Position numbers and translations under genes: made by a program
Shown: positions 1 through 17,700 of the stretch, in pieces
How the letters are laid out: every line of letters starts with the position of its first letter
Position numbering within the stretch: the first letter of the stretch is position 1
Assembly: GCA_025093555.1 (NCBI GenBank)
Contig: JAIWNF010000027.1
Location: 62,001-126,000, forward strand
DNA length: 64,000 nucleotides
Source: Circinella umbellata
Lineage: Eukaryota > Mucoromycota > Mucoromycetes > Mucorales > Lichtheimiaceae
Direction of reading: 5' to 3'
The notes under the pieces: generated by a model
Told to the model about the DNA's origin: nothing
Seen by the model: the letters and a program-made list of their open reading frames with translations, nothing else
Databases searched by the model: none

Positions 1-1217
1 TTTACTTTGCTTGTGTGCTAATTCAGCTTCATCATCAGAGAATTCAATTTCCTATTAGTATTATTTTCGAAAAGAAAAAAAAATTCACAGCTTTAGTATT
101 ATTGTTGTTATACATGATATCATTTGATCCAGTATTATTGTAACTTACACCCTCTGATATTTCTTCGTCAAATGCATTACTAGCGTCTGTATATTTCTTC
201 TTTCTTAATTCCTCTACAGGAACTAATTTAGTCCGCTCATACATGGGAACATAAAAGACCTTTGTACCAACAATTGCTTTTTCTAAATCAATATCTTCCA
301 CTTTATTGAATCGTACAGAATAATATGGTCTTGATACAGGTCCAAATGTTTCAAAAACCTATATAAGATTATACTTAATATCATTATGTTTCTTCGTATT
401 CCTGTAATCTACTGTTATTACCCCTCTCTTTATATCAAAGTTTTATCATCGTTTCTTACCTCACCCATATTGGTACGATCTTCATAGGCAAATAATGTTC
501 CCATATCCAGAACAGTATCACCTGTATCTGGATGGCTTTGAACAATAACGACATTATCAATGATTTTATCAATAACACCAATAGGTAATAATTCAGTTTC
601 AGGTGTAATTTCAAAATCAACGGCATTAATAATTACATGAACCAATTCATTTTTGGTTCTTAAAGGTCCTGAGAAACCTTCTTCATCATCACCAACATCG
701 TTTCCTTCTTTGTCGTCGTCATCGTCGTCGTCATCGTCATTGTTATCATCATCATCATCGTCATCAGATGATGATAAGTCACTGCTTTCATATCCTTCTT
801 CTTTATTGTCAGATTTTTGTTGCTGACTCTCAGTAATAGCTGCATCAACAATATCTTTTTCCTCAGATTTGACAGGAACGTCAACACTGTTTTTCTCTTC
901 CGTTTTTACAGCACTTTGGGATTCGTTTTCGCTTTGTTCTTTCTATATATAATAAAAGATTCAGTTAATAACCTTTTATTTTTGTTTCCTTCTTTCACCT
1001 CCAAATGAAGAAGAAAAAGTCAAACTTTTTCAGAAGTTGATCCATATTGAGTGGTCATTATATTATCAACTTTTTTTTTTACCTGTTGATCGGTTGTTTG
1101 AATCGATTCTTTCTTTACGTCAGTAGTGGTCACTTCTTCCATGACTACTTCAGTTGCTTCTGGAGCAGCATGCATGGCAACAATGTCCAAATCATCGATG
1201 GTTGGTTGAGAGGGCAT
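1..1217 (-). CDS. NAF1: H/ACA RNP assembly factor NAF1 (3' end cut by window edge)
   Basis: Naf1 is a nuclear factor that holds Cbf5/dyskerin during H/ACA snoRNP assembly and is later replaced by Gar1. I read exons 1217-1083, 942-460, 358-149 and 51-<1, with introns 1082-943, 459-359 and 148-52 (all GT-AG, phase 0). The N-terminal part is acidic and low-complexity, with a long Asp run near 716-775. It is followed by the Gar1-like Naf1 core, recognisable from LLPIGVIDKIIDNVVIV, the LFAYEDRTNMGEV strand and the FGPVSRPYYSVRF segment that crosses intron 2. The expected C-terminal tail lies outside the window. The gene is head-to-head with the GTPase gene, with only 165 bp between the ATGs. Identification rests on the conserved core; exon 4 is supported only by frame continuity. 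Confidence 0.85.
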
Positions 1218-1382
1218 TTATTACTATTATTTTGAGATCAATCAAAACGAAGAGTTTTATTCAACGCTGAGTTGTTAAGTCAAAAAATGAAGAAAAAAAA
1301 TTTATGCGCAACAAAATACCTTGAGGGGGGTGGGACTTTTGACAGCAACCTTATTTACTTTTTTTTCCGTGGGCTCTTTATT
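1218..1382. promoter_or_regulatory. short divergent intergenic region between NAF1 and the GTPase gene
   Basis: Only 165 bp separate the two divergent start codons, so both promoters must lie here or overlap the neighbouring 5' ends. An upstream in-frame TTG at 1272 would add 37 residues to the GTPase. I preferred the ATG at 1383 because it begins a typical basic mitochondrial presequence. No specific factor site was recognised. Confidence 0.5.
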
Positions 1383-3186
1383 ATGAAACGTACAATAACA
1401 CCTTTAACAAAGTTACGGGTTGTACAGCCTATTTTACGACAATCACTTTGTTGTTCTCATACTGCATTAAAAAGACAATGTAACACTTTCTCTTTAATCA
1501 ATCGATATTATGGACAACAGTCTACTTTCTTGACATCAACAACAACAACAACAAAACGACGATCATTATCTACCGCTACAACGCAGACCACTTCGCCAAC
1601 AGCACTACCAGAAGGTGATTGTTCCGGCTGTGGTGCACCATTTCAAACAGACGATCCAAATAAACCGGGCTACTATGTTCAACGTAAAAGCAATGATACC
1701 GAAACCGTAAATATTGATCGACGACGAAAACGCAGTAACCATTCCATGAATGATGCCGAATTCCAGGCAGCTGTTAATGCACTTGATCCTGAACTTCGTG
1801 CGTTACTTGAACAAGGTGACGAACAGATCACTTCTACTACCAATTTAAACAAACAAGAACCATTGAATGAGAATGATACCAAACAAGAAGAGCAAATTAT
1901 CGATAATGACAACGTTATTGATCAAGAAAAAGCCAAACCCAAAGAAATTTGTCAACGTTGTTATTCACTTAAACATTATAACCATATCACCACAGAAACC
2001 TCGCCTGAATTTCTCCGTGCCACACAACAATATGGTTCTCTTGAGTTTCTAAAAACAAAACGTAATCCACTTATCGTTCTTGTTTTGGATATAACCGATT
2101 TACCATTTTCATTATCTTCTCAACTATCAAAATTAGTTCAAGAAAATCCAACAGCACGCATTATGATTGCTGCCAACAAAGTAGATATGATTCCACAACG
2201 TGCACGTCGACATGAACAACGAATACGTGATTGGATTATTCAACATTTAAAACAACAAGGTTTTCCAACACAACAAATTCAGAATATTTCACTTGTTAGT
2301 GCAAAAAAGGGATGGGGCGTCTTGGGTTTATTACGTCGATTGGATGAAGCAAGATTACCAACGGATGATATTTATTTGGTTGGATCTACCAATGTGGGAA
2401 AATCGGCTTTGGTCAATAATATATTGGCTCAGAGAGCAAGTAAAGAGAAACGACTACAGTACCAAATTACAAGTTCAGTTGTACCAGGTACGACTATGGG
2501 AACATTAAAGATACCATTACATGCACTTCATATGGGCTCGTCCCAAAATGGTAGACGATTATTGGAACGTGACCATTATTTGATTGATACACCTGGTGTA
2601 GTAAATGATCAACAATTGATTCATCTTATGCCATTCGAGGAACAAAAGAAATTGCTGCGACATACAGAATATAAGCCTATTACATTTAGTTTAAAACCTG
2701 GTAAGGAAAAAGAAAAGAACAGAATTATGTTGTTATTTTGTTGCTAAATATATGTGTATACGGTATATAACTCATAAAAATCTTTTTATATTAGGTCGTT
2801 CCCTTCTTTTGGATTCATTTGTTCGTATTGATGTTGTAGAAGCTACTGAGCCTGTTCTTTTTACATTATTTACACCTGTGATACCACACCTTACAAAAAC
2901 GCTCAAATTGGTAGATAAAAAAAACGATAGTTCATTGGAACCCATATCACAATTACTTTCTGTTCAAGGTATCCATAAATCAAGAGCATGTATTGATCTT
3001 GCATTTGCTAGTCTTGGATGGATAGCTGTTGCAGGGCTATTTGATAAAGCGAAATTTCGTATTTGGTTACCTAATAATGTGAATCCCACTGAAGCTTTTG
3101 CTATTCGACAACCTGCCATGCTACCATTTGAATATCAAGGCGTCATACGTAAATTTTTTGGCTCAGGAGATAGAGCAAAAAAATAA
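1383..3186 (+). CDS. GEP3: mitochondrial circularly permuted GTPase, YqeH/Gep3 (Mtg3) type
   Basis: Exons are 1383-2700 and 2795-3186 (569 residues), joined in phase 1 by a GTAAGG...TTAG intron. The first about 80 residues are rich in Arg, Ser and Thr with almost no acidic residues, as in mitochondrial targeting peptides. A Cys4 zinc-binding module follows (CSGCG near residue 80 and CQRC near 190), as in YqeH. The GTPase motifs come in permuted order: G4 NKVD near 265, G5 SAK near 305, G1 GSTNVGKS near 333, then G3 DTPG near 401. This order defines the cpGTPase class. Family members assist assembly of the small (mito)ribosomal subunit. Assignment to Gep3 rather than NOA1 is inferred from its fungal setting. 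Confidence 0.75.
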
Positions 3187-3299
3187 TTTTTGATATTTGA
3201 TGTTTTATATTTTATATATTATATATTTACTGATTTATTCTTTTAATTATTAATAAGAGAAAAAAAAACTTATAATAAAAAGTTATATTATTATTATTT

Positions 3300-8990
<5,691 letters not shown>

Positions 8991-10744
8991 ATGATATTGC
9001 GCTGCTATCACTTGTTATTATTACTATCGCTACTATTATTACAAGCCCAATTAGTAGTTTCACAGTCTTCTTCTGAAGACAACGACGACCATGTTCCTGA
9101 TAAACCTGCACCTTACATTCCACGACCTGTTGATTATGAAGGAGTTTTTAAAATACTTCATGACGAACTAAATGAACCATTGAATGGTGTTGATCGTGAA
9201 TATTATGTTGCCATTGATGAAATTATTTGGGATTACACTCAATACTCTAATGACATTCCAAACAATACTGCTACTCATTTTTGGACTACTACTAGTAAGA
9301 ACACACCTCTTTTTTTGTTTTGTTTTGTTTTATTTTTATCAGACGACAAAGACTATTTCTGTTTCGGTCAAAGCCCCCTTCCCTTCTTACTTCTTTCTCC
9401 CCCCCCCTTTTTTTATTTTTGAACCAGGCTTTTTATTATAACTATTATCAATAACAATAACAAACATCATATGTTAGGCTCAACCCAAGTTGGAAACAAG
9501 TATTATAAAGCTGTTTATCGAGAATATACAGATAATACATATACAACTTTAAAACCTCGACCTCAATGGCAAGGATTATTAGGACCTATTTTACGAGCAG
9601 AAGTCGGGGATACACTTCGAGTTCATTTGTGGAACAAAGCATCGCATGATTTTTCTATGCATCCTCATGTAAGTATAATAATTATTTATTTTTATTTGTT
9701 TATTTAACACTATTATTCTTTTTGGGCTATTTATAAATTCAAGAAAAAAAGGGGGATGTGGGGGAAATGGGAAATGTTTGTAAAATATATACGATTTATC
9801 ACCAAAACTCTACGTTACTATTGTTATTCATGTGAATTCACATTTCTCTTTGTTTTTTGTTTTTTTTTTCATGTATACTTATAGGGAGTTTTCTATGAGT
9901 TTGAGATGGAAGGTGCCGTTTATAAGGATGCTACGGAGAACTCATTTGTAAAAGCGGGTGATAATTATACCTATGTTTGGCAAGTAGCACCTAGAGCTGG
10001 TCCAGGTCCAAAAGATGGAGATTCTCTTGTATGGGGTTATCATTCTCATGTCCATGAAGGTGATATGTAAGTCTGTTATTATTGCTGACGTTGTTTTCAT
10101 AAAGCATATTGCTAAATAGGTTATTGGCTTTATGTTTATTTTAGTTTTAATGGACTTTTTGGTGCAATTCTCGTATATCGACGGGGCTTTTTGAATGAGA
10201 CAACAATTGCTAAGGACGTTGTCACTGCCTTATTTGGTAATTACTTTATACTCTTTAACGAAACAATCCATATTTCTTCTTTTGTTGAACATCTTGAAGC
10301 TTATTATTAACAATACTATTTATAGCTATCAACGAAAACCACTCTCGTTATTTATCCAATACAGTACACAAACTAGCCCATCATGTAGATCTTGATCGTC
10401 TCAAAAATAACCCAAAGGCTATGCGAGAATTTCGACTATCTAATATCAAACGATCTATTAACGGAATGATAATGGCTGAACCATCAGACCTTATATTAAA
10501 ACAAGACACAGTAACTCAATGGCATGTTCTTGGTTGGGGATCGTTTAATGATATTCAAATGATTTCATGGCAACAAGCTCAGGTTTCCATGTTTGATTCG
10601 CCTGTATCACAAATTCGACTATTACCGGCTTCATTTAGAACACTACAAGTGACACCGGGTACACCTGGTACCTTTCAATTTGGTTTTGTAAATGGTGAAC
10701 CGGGTATTGAAGGAATGATCATGTATTACCATGTAGAAGAATAG
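8991..10744 (+). CDS. secreted ceruloplasmin-like two-cupredoxin protein, half copper site
   Basis: Exons are 8991-9294, 9478-9668, 9885-10066, 10145-10236 and 10326-10744 (395 residues; junction phases agree). It begins with a signal peptide of about 25 residues and has no C-terminal membrane segment. The sequence aligns by eye with domains 1-2 of ceruloplasmin/hephaestin: REYYVAIDEIIWDY, the GLLGPILRAEVGD strand, MHPHG and YHSHVHEG in the first cupredoxin, then ENHSRYL, SINGMIM and QWHVLGWGSF in the second. The two HxH motifs correspond to type-2/type-3 copper ligands. The C-terminal partner motifs (HxxHxH and HCHxxxH) are absent. After the signal peptide there is no cysteine, so no type-1 copper Cys exists. 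A role in copper or iron handling is possible, but a classical monomeric multicopper oxidase is not. Confidence 0.75.
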
Positions 10745-11428
10745 CTTTTCAATAATTCAGTTCGCAAAAATTATACCCTTATCACACTTTTTCTTTTTCT
10801 TTTGTACACAGACGATATACTAGCAGTAGATTGACAAACAATGTATAATATACACAAAAACCGATTTTGCATTTGCTCTTTTTTTTATGCAATTCATCCC
10901 TTCTCCTCCATTCAATAAATTGTACTTTTATAATTCTAATCAATGTATGAAAAAACCTAATTTATTTAGTATAGAAACGATGGTTTTTTTTGTTGAGTTT
11001 TACTCTTGGTGCGTTGAATTTGTTGTGATCCTAACGCTTGTTGATGAGCCCACTGTGTTGCTAACTACTATACCGTCTTATATATGAATTATTGTAAATC
11101 AACTTATTGTCTATATCTTTTATATTTAATTAATAAATGCAGCTTGGCAGTTACACAAAATCGAACGAACTTGAATAACATTGCAATATTTTTTTGACAA
11201 CTATAAATTTTCAGTTTAATGAACTGGATGCTTTTTAAAAGATTTGGTGAAAGATTTAAAATGCGACTTTTTATTTAGCACTAAATGGCTGGTGCTTCGT
11301 TGAGCCAGATGACCAGGCTATTTGCGTTCATAGATTATATACAAGAAAAAGCATATTGTTGATATAGATACTAATGGAATACTAGACTAGAAATTTTGCT
11401 GCTAAATTAAATTGCTCGAATATATGTT
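10745..11428. other. intergenic, no gene recognised
   Basis: This AT-rich DNA lies between the cupredoxin gene and the outer edge of the left inverted arm. Short open frames lack an ATG context or family resemblance. I see no RNA gene. Confidence 0.5.
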
Positions 11429-12382
11429 TCTCTACTATACTATACCAGTATATTGCCAACTGATGTCTTGGATAATTCATCATATGTATGAGAACGGTAT
11501 AGGAGCAATGTAGTAATTATAAAATAAAGGTTCTGAGTTATTCACTGGCCACCCCATCTTTTATGTAATGAATAAAGATGACAAGATACTTTTCATTCCT
11601 TTTTGACGTTTAAGAAATAGTACCTTGGAAAGCTTTGACAAACGTTTTAATAGTAATTATTGGCTTGCCTATGCACACGGAATAGACAACATTATAATTG
11701 TAAGTATATAATTAAAAACATCCCTCCTGGCTGGGTTGGACAATAGACAGTTACTTTTCCAACATATATCAGATAAATATTGCTGGTTAGTAGCTGGTGT
11801 TCAATCACCTGATATTCTTTAAAGGATAAAAATAGTTATATCTTACTCGTTAAAAAGTTTCAGTTTATGAGATAATTTAAAGAAATGGGTCAAAAGTAAA
11901 GTAGAAATTTGTAGCTACACTATATCAGCTATATTTAAAAAAGAGAGACTTTAGAAAAAAAACAAGAAATTGATAGACTAAAACTACCAAGAGAAGATAA
12001 GAATGAGAGAAATAATAAATCGTTGCGTTACAAGAAGATAGTATATAATTCAAGCCGCAAAATGGTTAATAAAATGACATTTCAAGATATCATCCATGTA
12101 ACAGATAAAGTTCTCAAAGTATTGTGTTATTTTATATAGCCACTACATGTTGAGCATTAAGTAGATAGTTATTAATAATGATCACATTTATAAAAAAAAA
12201 AGATGCCATTTAAGCGGATATTTGCAGAGTAAAATGTAGTTGTGCTCCATGAGTAGAGCCACGGTCCAAGACAGATACAGTAGGGACTATTAAAGTAGAG
12301 ATGTAACAATTCTTGAAACAGATTCAAAATAAAAAAAAAGTCGACGTAGTAGTAGTACCCACCAGCCAAAATAATTCATGCG

Positions 12383-12414
<32 letters not shown>

Positions 12415-12471
12415 TTACAGCGAAAAATCAAAAAATACTCTGATCTTTCGATCCAAGTATTCATATCAACA

Positions 12472-12543
12472 GGGCTCAACCGGGAATCGAACCCGGGACC
12501 TCTCGCACCCTAAGCGAGAATTATACCACTAAACCATCGAGCC
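12472..12543 (-). tRNA. tRNA-Pro (AGG), left-arm copy
   Basis: Reverse complement of 20921-20992. A 72-nt cloverleaf: acceptor stem GGCTCGA/TTGAGCC with one G-T pair, A-box TTTAGTGGTA, anticodon stem CTCGC/GCGAG around the loop TTAGGGT (anticodon AGG, proline), T-arm with B-box GGTTCGATTCC. There is no intron. A short hairpin and a T6 run (the sequence mirrored at about 21003-21032) lie about 35 nt beyond the 3' end and may serve as Pol III terminator. Identical to the right-arm copy. Confidence 0.95.
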
Positions 12544-12685
12544 GACTTAAAAACCTTGCTCGTAAAGAAGAGGATGAATCCAAGAAGTGTATATAAATAG
12601 AAAAAAATTGAATTTTATATAAGGAATTATAGGATATTTTTTAATTGTACTAATTAAGCTTAAATGAAATATATATTAAAATGTA

Positions 12686-13110
12686 GAGAAAAATTAGGGC
12701 TTTCGAATGGTATATATTAGAAAGCACACAAGCAAGTAGATAGAAAGGTATCGATTTTAAAAATATTTATTTATTATTATTTTTATGTATATAATATATA
12801 TAAGATTTCCTAATTTGGTAATAGCCTTTGATGTTGCTAGGCAACGTGTAATTTCAATGGTAGCATTGAATACAGAAAAATTAGGGCTTTCGAATGGTAT
12901 ATATCTTAAAGAACACAAGCAAGTAGATAGAAAGTTATCAATTGTAAAGGTATTTACTTATTATTACTTTTATATATATGATATATATAATATGTCTTAA
13001 TTTGGTAATAGCTCTTGATGTTGCTAGGCAACGTGTAATTTCAATAGCAGCATTAAATACAGAAAAATTAGGGCTTTCGGATGGTATATATTGTATAGCA
13101 AGAAAACAAG
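12686..13110 (+). repeat. three imperfect about 180-195-bp repeats inside the left arm
   Basis: The phrase AAAATTAGGGCTTTCG starts near 12691, 12888 and 13065. Copies are followed by GGTATATAT and two by CACAAGCAAGTAGATAGAAA. Two of the units include the palindrome GTTGCTAGGCAAC (12833-12845 and 13020-13032). The mirror image lies at about 20354-20778 in the right arm. No coding sense was found. Confidence 0.8.
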
Positions 13111-13152
13111 TATATAATAATATATTAGATTCATAAGCATTATTTTTATTCT

Positions 13153-13219
13153 ATTTTCTATTATCATAGCAACTGTTGCTATGGCAACCATATCCCATAT
13201 GCTAGAAATAATAGAAAAT
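13153..13219. promoter_or_regulatory. nested hairpin with an X-box-like (RFX) palindrome
   Basis: A 12-nt perfect inverted repeat (ATTTTCTATTAT at 13153-13164, ATAATAGAAAAT at 13208-13219) encloses CATAGCAACTGTTGCTATG and GTTGCTATGGCAAC (13175-13188). The latter matches the X-box form bound by RFX/Crt1-family factors. Together with the GTTGCTAGGCAAC sites at 12833 and 13020 it makes three X-box-like palindromes per arm (mirrored at 20245-20311 in the right arm). Binding is an inference from motif similarity. Confidence 0.45.
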
Positions 13220-14008
13220 GTAGCTGTAAGTGCAAAAATCTACACCTAAAAAAATGATCTTTATTTTATAATAACGAGATAATATTAGCAAGTAAGTAAT
13301 ATTTAATAGAATACTATCTTGGCATAATTAAGATTAAAAATTATACCACTATACGATCTTTAAAATAATAGCAGTGAAAAAAAAACGATCACCCCTAATG
13401 CCAGACAGATTTCCCAGCTAAGATTTATGGGCTGAAGGGTTATATCTCAAAAGTCAGGCGGTTATAATAACCCAAATGGGCTACTTTATTTATTTTAAAT
13501 TACACAAGCGTGGAAGACAAAAAAAAAGCTTTCTTTTCTTCGAATAAAAACAAAGCACGCGATTTTTCATAACAATGCAGTATCGTTTGAATATCACTTG
13601 AAGGTGGTCTATTACGCTACAGCAGACAGTGGAAACAAAAAGAAAAGAGGGGAGTCCATGAGGATCGGGCTTTAACAATCTGCTTCAAAAACTTGAATCC
13701 ATCAACAATAAATCATCTTTTCGATACTTTGACAACCCAACAATATTGCGAGTGGAACAATAAACTAATCTTCTCAAAACAATAACTCCAAAAGTTTGAT
13801 TTCCGGGACTAAACTTTCAAAACCATTTATTATGAATCTCAAATGAATCAACAACTTTATACATACAAGTTGAGCCTTCTCTAGAAAACGACATTACCAA
13901 CATATTGACTTGCACGAGGTAAAAAACAACAACAGCAACAATATCCAACATAAAGAGAAATATCAGGGAATGCGCTCAACTGGTTGTGGATGGATATAAT
14001 ACTTTAGA

Positions 14009-14765
14009 GCAGCATCAGGAGCAATCCTTCCCCAATCTCCAACAGAGAGTATACGTGGTGAAAATAATGATAGCTTGCGAATCAAGAGTTTTGCGTGGTT
14101 CTCAGTTGCTTATTCAACAGTACACCAAGAAACCTTAAGCGATCCAAATATTTCGTCATTTTAAATTGCTAGTTGATAATGCGGCAATATCGTTTCTATT
14201 CAACTAGAAACCGTTTAAGCTTTTGTGTTGGGCCGTCTGTCTAATGGATATGGACTTCAGGATTTAACTTCATTCTGCGGATTCATCAATACGACTGATT
14301 GAAGTGAAGGAAAATAATGGTTAAGATTATTTTTCTTTTACTATATTTGCATCAAAATTTATAGATATTATATATAAATATATATAATACAGAGTACTAC
14401 TAGCACTACTATTAAACACCAAAAAAAAAAAAAAAAAAAACGGCATAGTATTCAATTTCTACTGAAAACAAAGACCAATTTTATTCATGCTTTTCAGGCA
14501 TGGTTGATTGACAATATCGGAAAAAATACATATAAACTATTTTAAAAATGACAAAGAAGATTTTGAGGATGTTAAAAGAATATGCATGTGTACAGGAAAT
14601 GTGGGAGCTTTTTTTTGTATATCATGCTTCGAAATTACACTATTTAAAAATTAAATAGTTTACTATCATAATTAAAACTAAAAATAATCATTCAGCATTA
14701 TCGGATCCCTTACGTATTTCCATCAATTTTGTTTTGTATGTAGCATTTGCTTTTCAAATGTTGTA
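14009..14765. other. left part of the central spacer, non-coding
   Basis: This unique sequence lies between the left arm and the 3' end of the central gene. It contains an A18 run near 14422 and a tRNA-like relic at about 14229-14305. No open frame worth reporting was seen. Confidence 0.5.
14229..14305 (+). pseudogene. possible tRNA relic (tRNA-Arg-like)
   Basis: The stretch GGCCGTCTGTCTAATGGATA resembles the acceptor plus D-arm/A-box of fungal tRNA-Arg. About 50 nt on, GGATTCATCAATAC resembles a decayed B-box. Neither the anticodon stem nor the T-stem pairs well, so this is at best a relic and may be chance. Confidence 0.2.
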
Positions 14766-17700
14766 TTATACCCTTTGTCGAGGCAATCCAAAATCAATGC
14801 GCTGACATTGACGATATTGATATTGAGGCGGTGGGTATCTTCTGATAATCGATTGCTCTGTATTATGTCGTAAATAATTTATATTTTTGAAAAAATGTTG
14901 GCCATTTTGACGCATATTATTGGCAAATCCTAACCATTCGCCATGATAAGGATGGTGTTGATGATTATGTAAAAATGCAAGTAGCTGCGGTCGAACTGAC
15001 ACAGAATTATCTGGATTTCGTCCAGTAGCAACAAATGGCTCCAAATCTTCTGGAGCCATATTAATTGATCCTCCTTGAGGAAAAAGATCATCAAGAAATA
15101 GACGAAGAAGGCTCAGTGAATCGTTCGGATGAAGACGGTGCTGTGAAAATTCTCGAATAAATCTTGATGATGTGTTTGATCTGAATGCTGGTCGTGGTTG
15201 ATGTCCTTCTGGTGCTGCTACTACTGGTTCTGGTACATTATGGCCCAACAGTCGTCGTTCATGTCTCCATAGTCGCATCAGGTTATGGCTATGAGGACTG
15301 GAGCCCATCTGGTTAAGAGATATGACAGCCATATTACCATTGACTCGAATTGGAATACCCGTCAGTGCTGTAAACCAATACCATCTGCAAGAAAATGAAC
15401 GTGGTAAAATCGAGCGGTTTCAGGTGCATCAGGTGCAAAAATTCCTCGTTGAGGTCGAATTCTGACTCTAATATCTTCGTTCCCATCATTCCAGTAAAAC
15501 ACAATAGGGTTCGTACGAGGAACATACACCCTTTGATTCTCTAAGCTGTTACGGTACTCGTAAACTGACGCATCAAATGTATGTGGTCGTGCTTGCTCTA
15601 AGGCTGCTAGCCTACGGCGTCGTTGTGCTTGCGGAGCAAAATGGTTTTGCGGGAGGAATGTCATTGAATGACGAGACCACCGTGTTAATGAACGTCTGAC
15701 AAGTTCAGGGTCTTCCATCCAGGTATCATCGTGAACATCTTCAGGGGGAAATCTAGTAAGAACGTTGTATAAGGGATGGCGTTCACGCATCACAAATGCT
15801 GATCGACGGAGAGAGCTTGTATAGAAATAAATTCCTTGATTAAGTGAACGGGCCCACTGAAGCCATTGTTCTTTGTTATTACGGCTAATATGTAAATGTA
15901 AATCCGGCAGATTTCTTTTCCAGAGTGCATTAACTTGAACTTCTCGGACTTCACTAAATGGCTGACCTTCTGCTTCTCCACCCAATTCGATTCGTTGTGC
16001 TGATGCCAATTCCAAGGCTTGTGTGTTGATATTGCGAACAGCTGGTCGTTGACGTAATAATCGCTGTTGTCGGTACTGTTGGTAATCATTTTTGGAAGCA
16101 TTCAAATCATTATACAATTGTTGTAAGCGTGCATCAAGGGCTGTCGATTGTGGATTACATTGATTCCAAACCAACATCACGATTGTTTCGGTAGAATCAG
16201 TATTATTGCCTTGTAACACACGTACAGTTATTTCATTAATAATTGTTGTTATTGCCCAAGTAAGATCAATGATTTGTAAAAGTTGTTGAGAACGTGCACC
16301 ATATTTTGGAAATCCTGGATCTATATGTGGAATTGCGATTGTCGATTGGTCATTCGGAAGGGCATCTTCATCTCTGTTGTACAACCATTCTAAGGTAGGA
16401 TAATGAACAATTCGTGGAACACCAACATATCCTATATAACTCTCAGTTGTCATGATTCCATGAGTATGTAAAAAGTTAGCAAAGGCAGCTGAAGAGACCT
16501 CATATGGCATGGTTGAGATAACAATTGGAGACCAAAGATGAAGATACAGCCGTAATTGATTCAAAGCTGGTGCTGCCGAGTTACTAGTACCTACAATAGT
16601 GAAAATGTGTTAAAAAATAAATATAAACAGTATAATGTGTCAGCCCTTATATATTTGTAAGTGTTTTTTTTAAACAAAAAGGTAAAACAAAATAGCAAGT
16701 GCTTTTAATAATTATTTAATTACCTAACCACGGGTACATATCAATGAATGGAAACGCTTGCTGGACCAAAGTCTCATCGTTATTGTTCCATTGTCTACAA
16801 TTCTGTGACCAGGCACAAAGTCGAAATAAATTTTCTCGTGTCAATGTTGGAGCATAACCCGGATTATTAGTGAGAAAACGAGATGGATTGTTAAACGCAT
16901 TTAAGGTAACATCTTTTCCAATTATTATTGAAACGACTCGATCATTGATTAATCTTTGCGGTGTTGCTTGATTGGCAATGGCTTCAATATAATCATGAGA
17001 CATGGGGTTGTTAATTGTATCTGTGGCTTCTCTATTAAATCTAGCTTGCATTGATAATTCATGTACCCAGTGACCCATTGATTCAATAATCCATGGTTCA
17101 TTGTCGGTAAGATTTGAATGTGTAAAAAAGTCTTGAAAAAAAGTTGTAGGGTATAGTTGTTGGTGACGAATAAATATTGGGCGTCGTGGCATATATGATG
17201 CGTGCGAGCCGCCGGGTTGTTGATTCATCAAGTTGTCCAAACCAAGAAAATTAATAATAATCTGCTCACGGAGATCGATGTCACGAGCTGTAGCTGTACC
17301 AGCTTGATAATGAGCGGCATTTAACTCAAAAAGAGTTGCTTGATTAAATGCTATAACGTCAACCTGTCGTAAAGCCTGCAAAAAATACCCAAGAACACCA
17401 CCTGCACGCGCAATATCTTCAAGATGTCGGTCAACCGGGGTTGTGGGGCCAGTACATCTACCCACGTATCGTATATAAAGTGGCTGATTGGGATTTTGAG
17501 TGGCATAATCAAGCCAACTTTCAACTTCTTCAAACTCCAATGCTTCTGGTCCCATTTCAATAATCAATTGTTGAAGAATCGGTGCTTGTACAGTCCATGA
17601 GCGTATATAGTAAACAATATCATTATCAAGTACTTCTTCCTCCAAATTAACTTGTCGTAAACCAAGAAGCCATAATAGATCATCGTTGTCAATACTGATA

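Larger units (their letters stand above)
11429..14008 (+). repeat. left arm of a 2,580-bp inverted repeat
   Basis: Bases 11429-14008 match the reverse complement of 19456-22035. Paired positions sum to 33464 at every checkpoint (11741/21723, 12471/20993, 13490/19974, 14008/19456), so no net indel exists along 2.58 kb. One clear substitution was seen (near 13877/19587). The outer end reads TCTCTACTATACTATACCAG; homology stops abruptly just outside. The arm holds a tRNA-Pro, an A28 run (12387-12414), short repeats and X-box-like palindromes. No target-site duplication is obvious at the outer junctions. Confidence 0.95.

Noticed and set aside
13490..13678. 62-codon frame in both arms (mirror 19786-19974)
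   Set aside because: Duplicated only because the arms are identical; non-ATG start and no resemblance.
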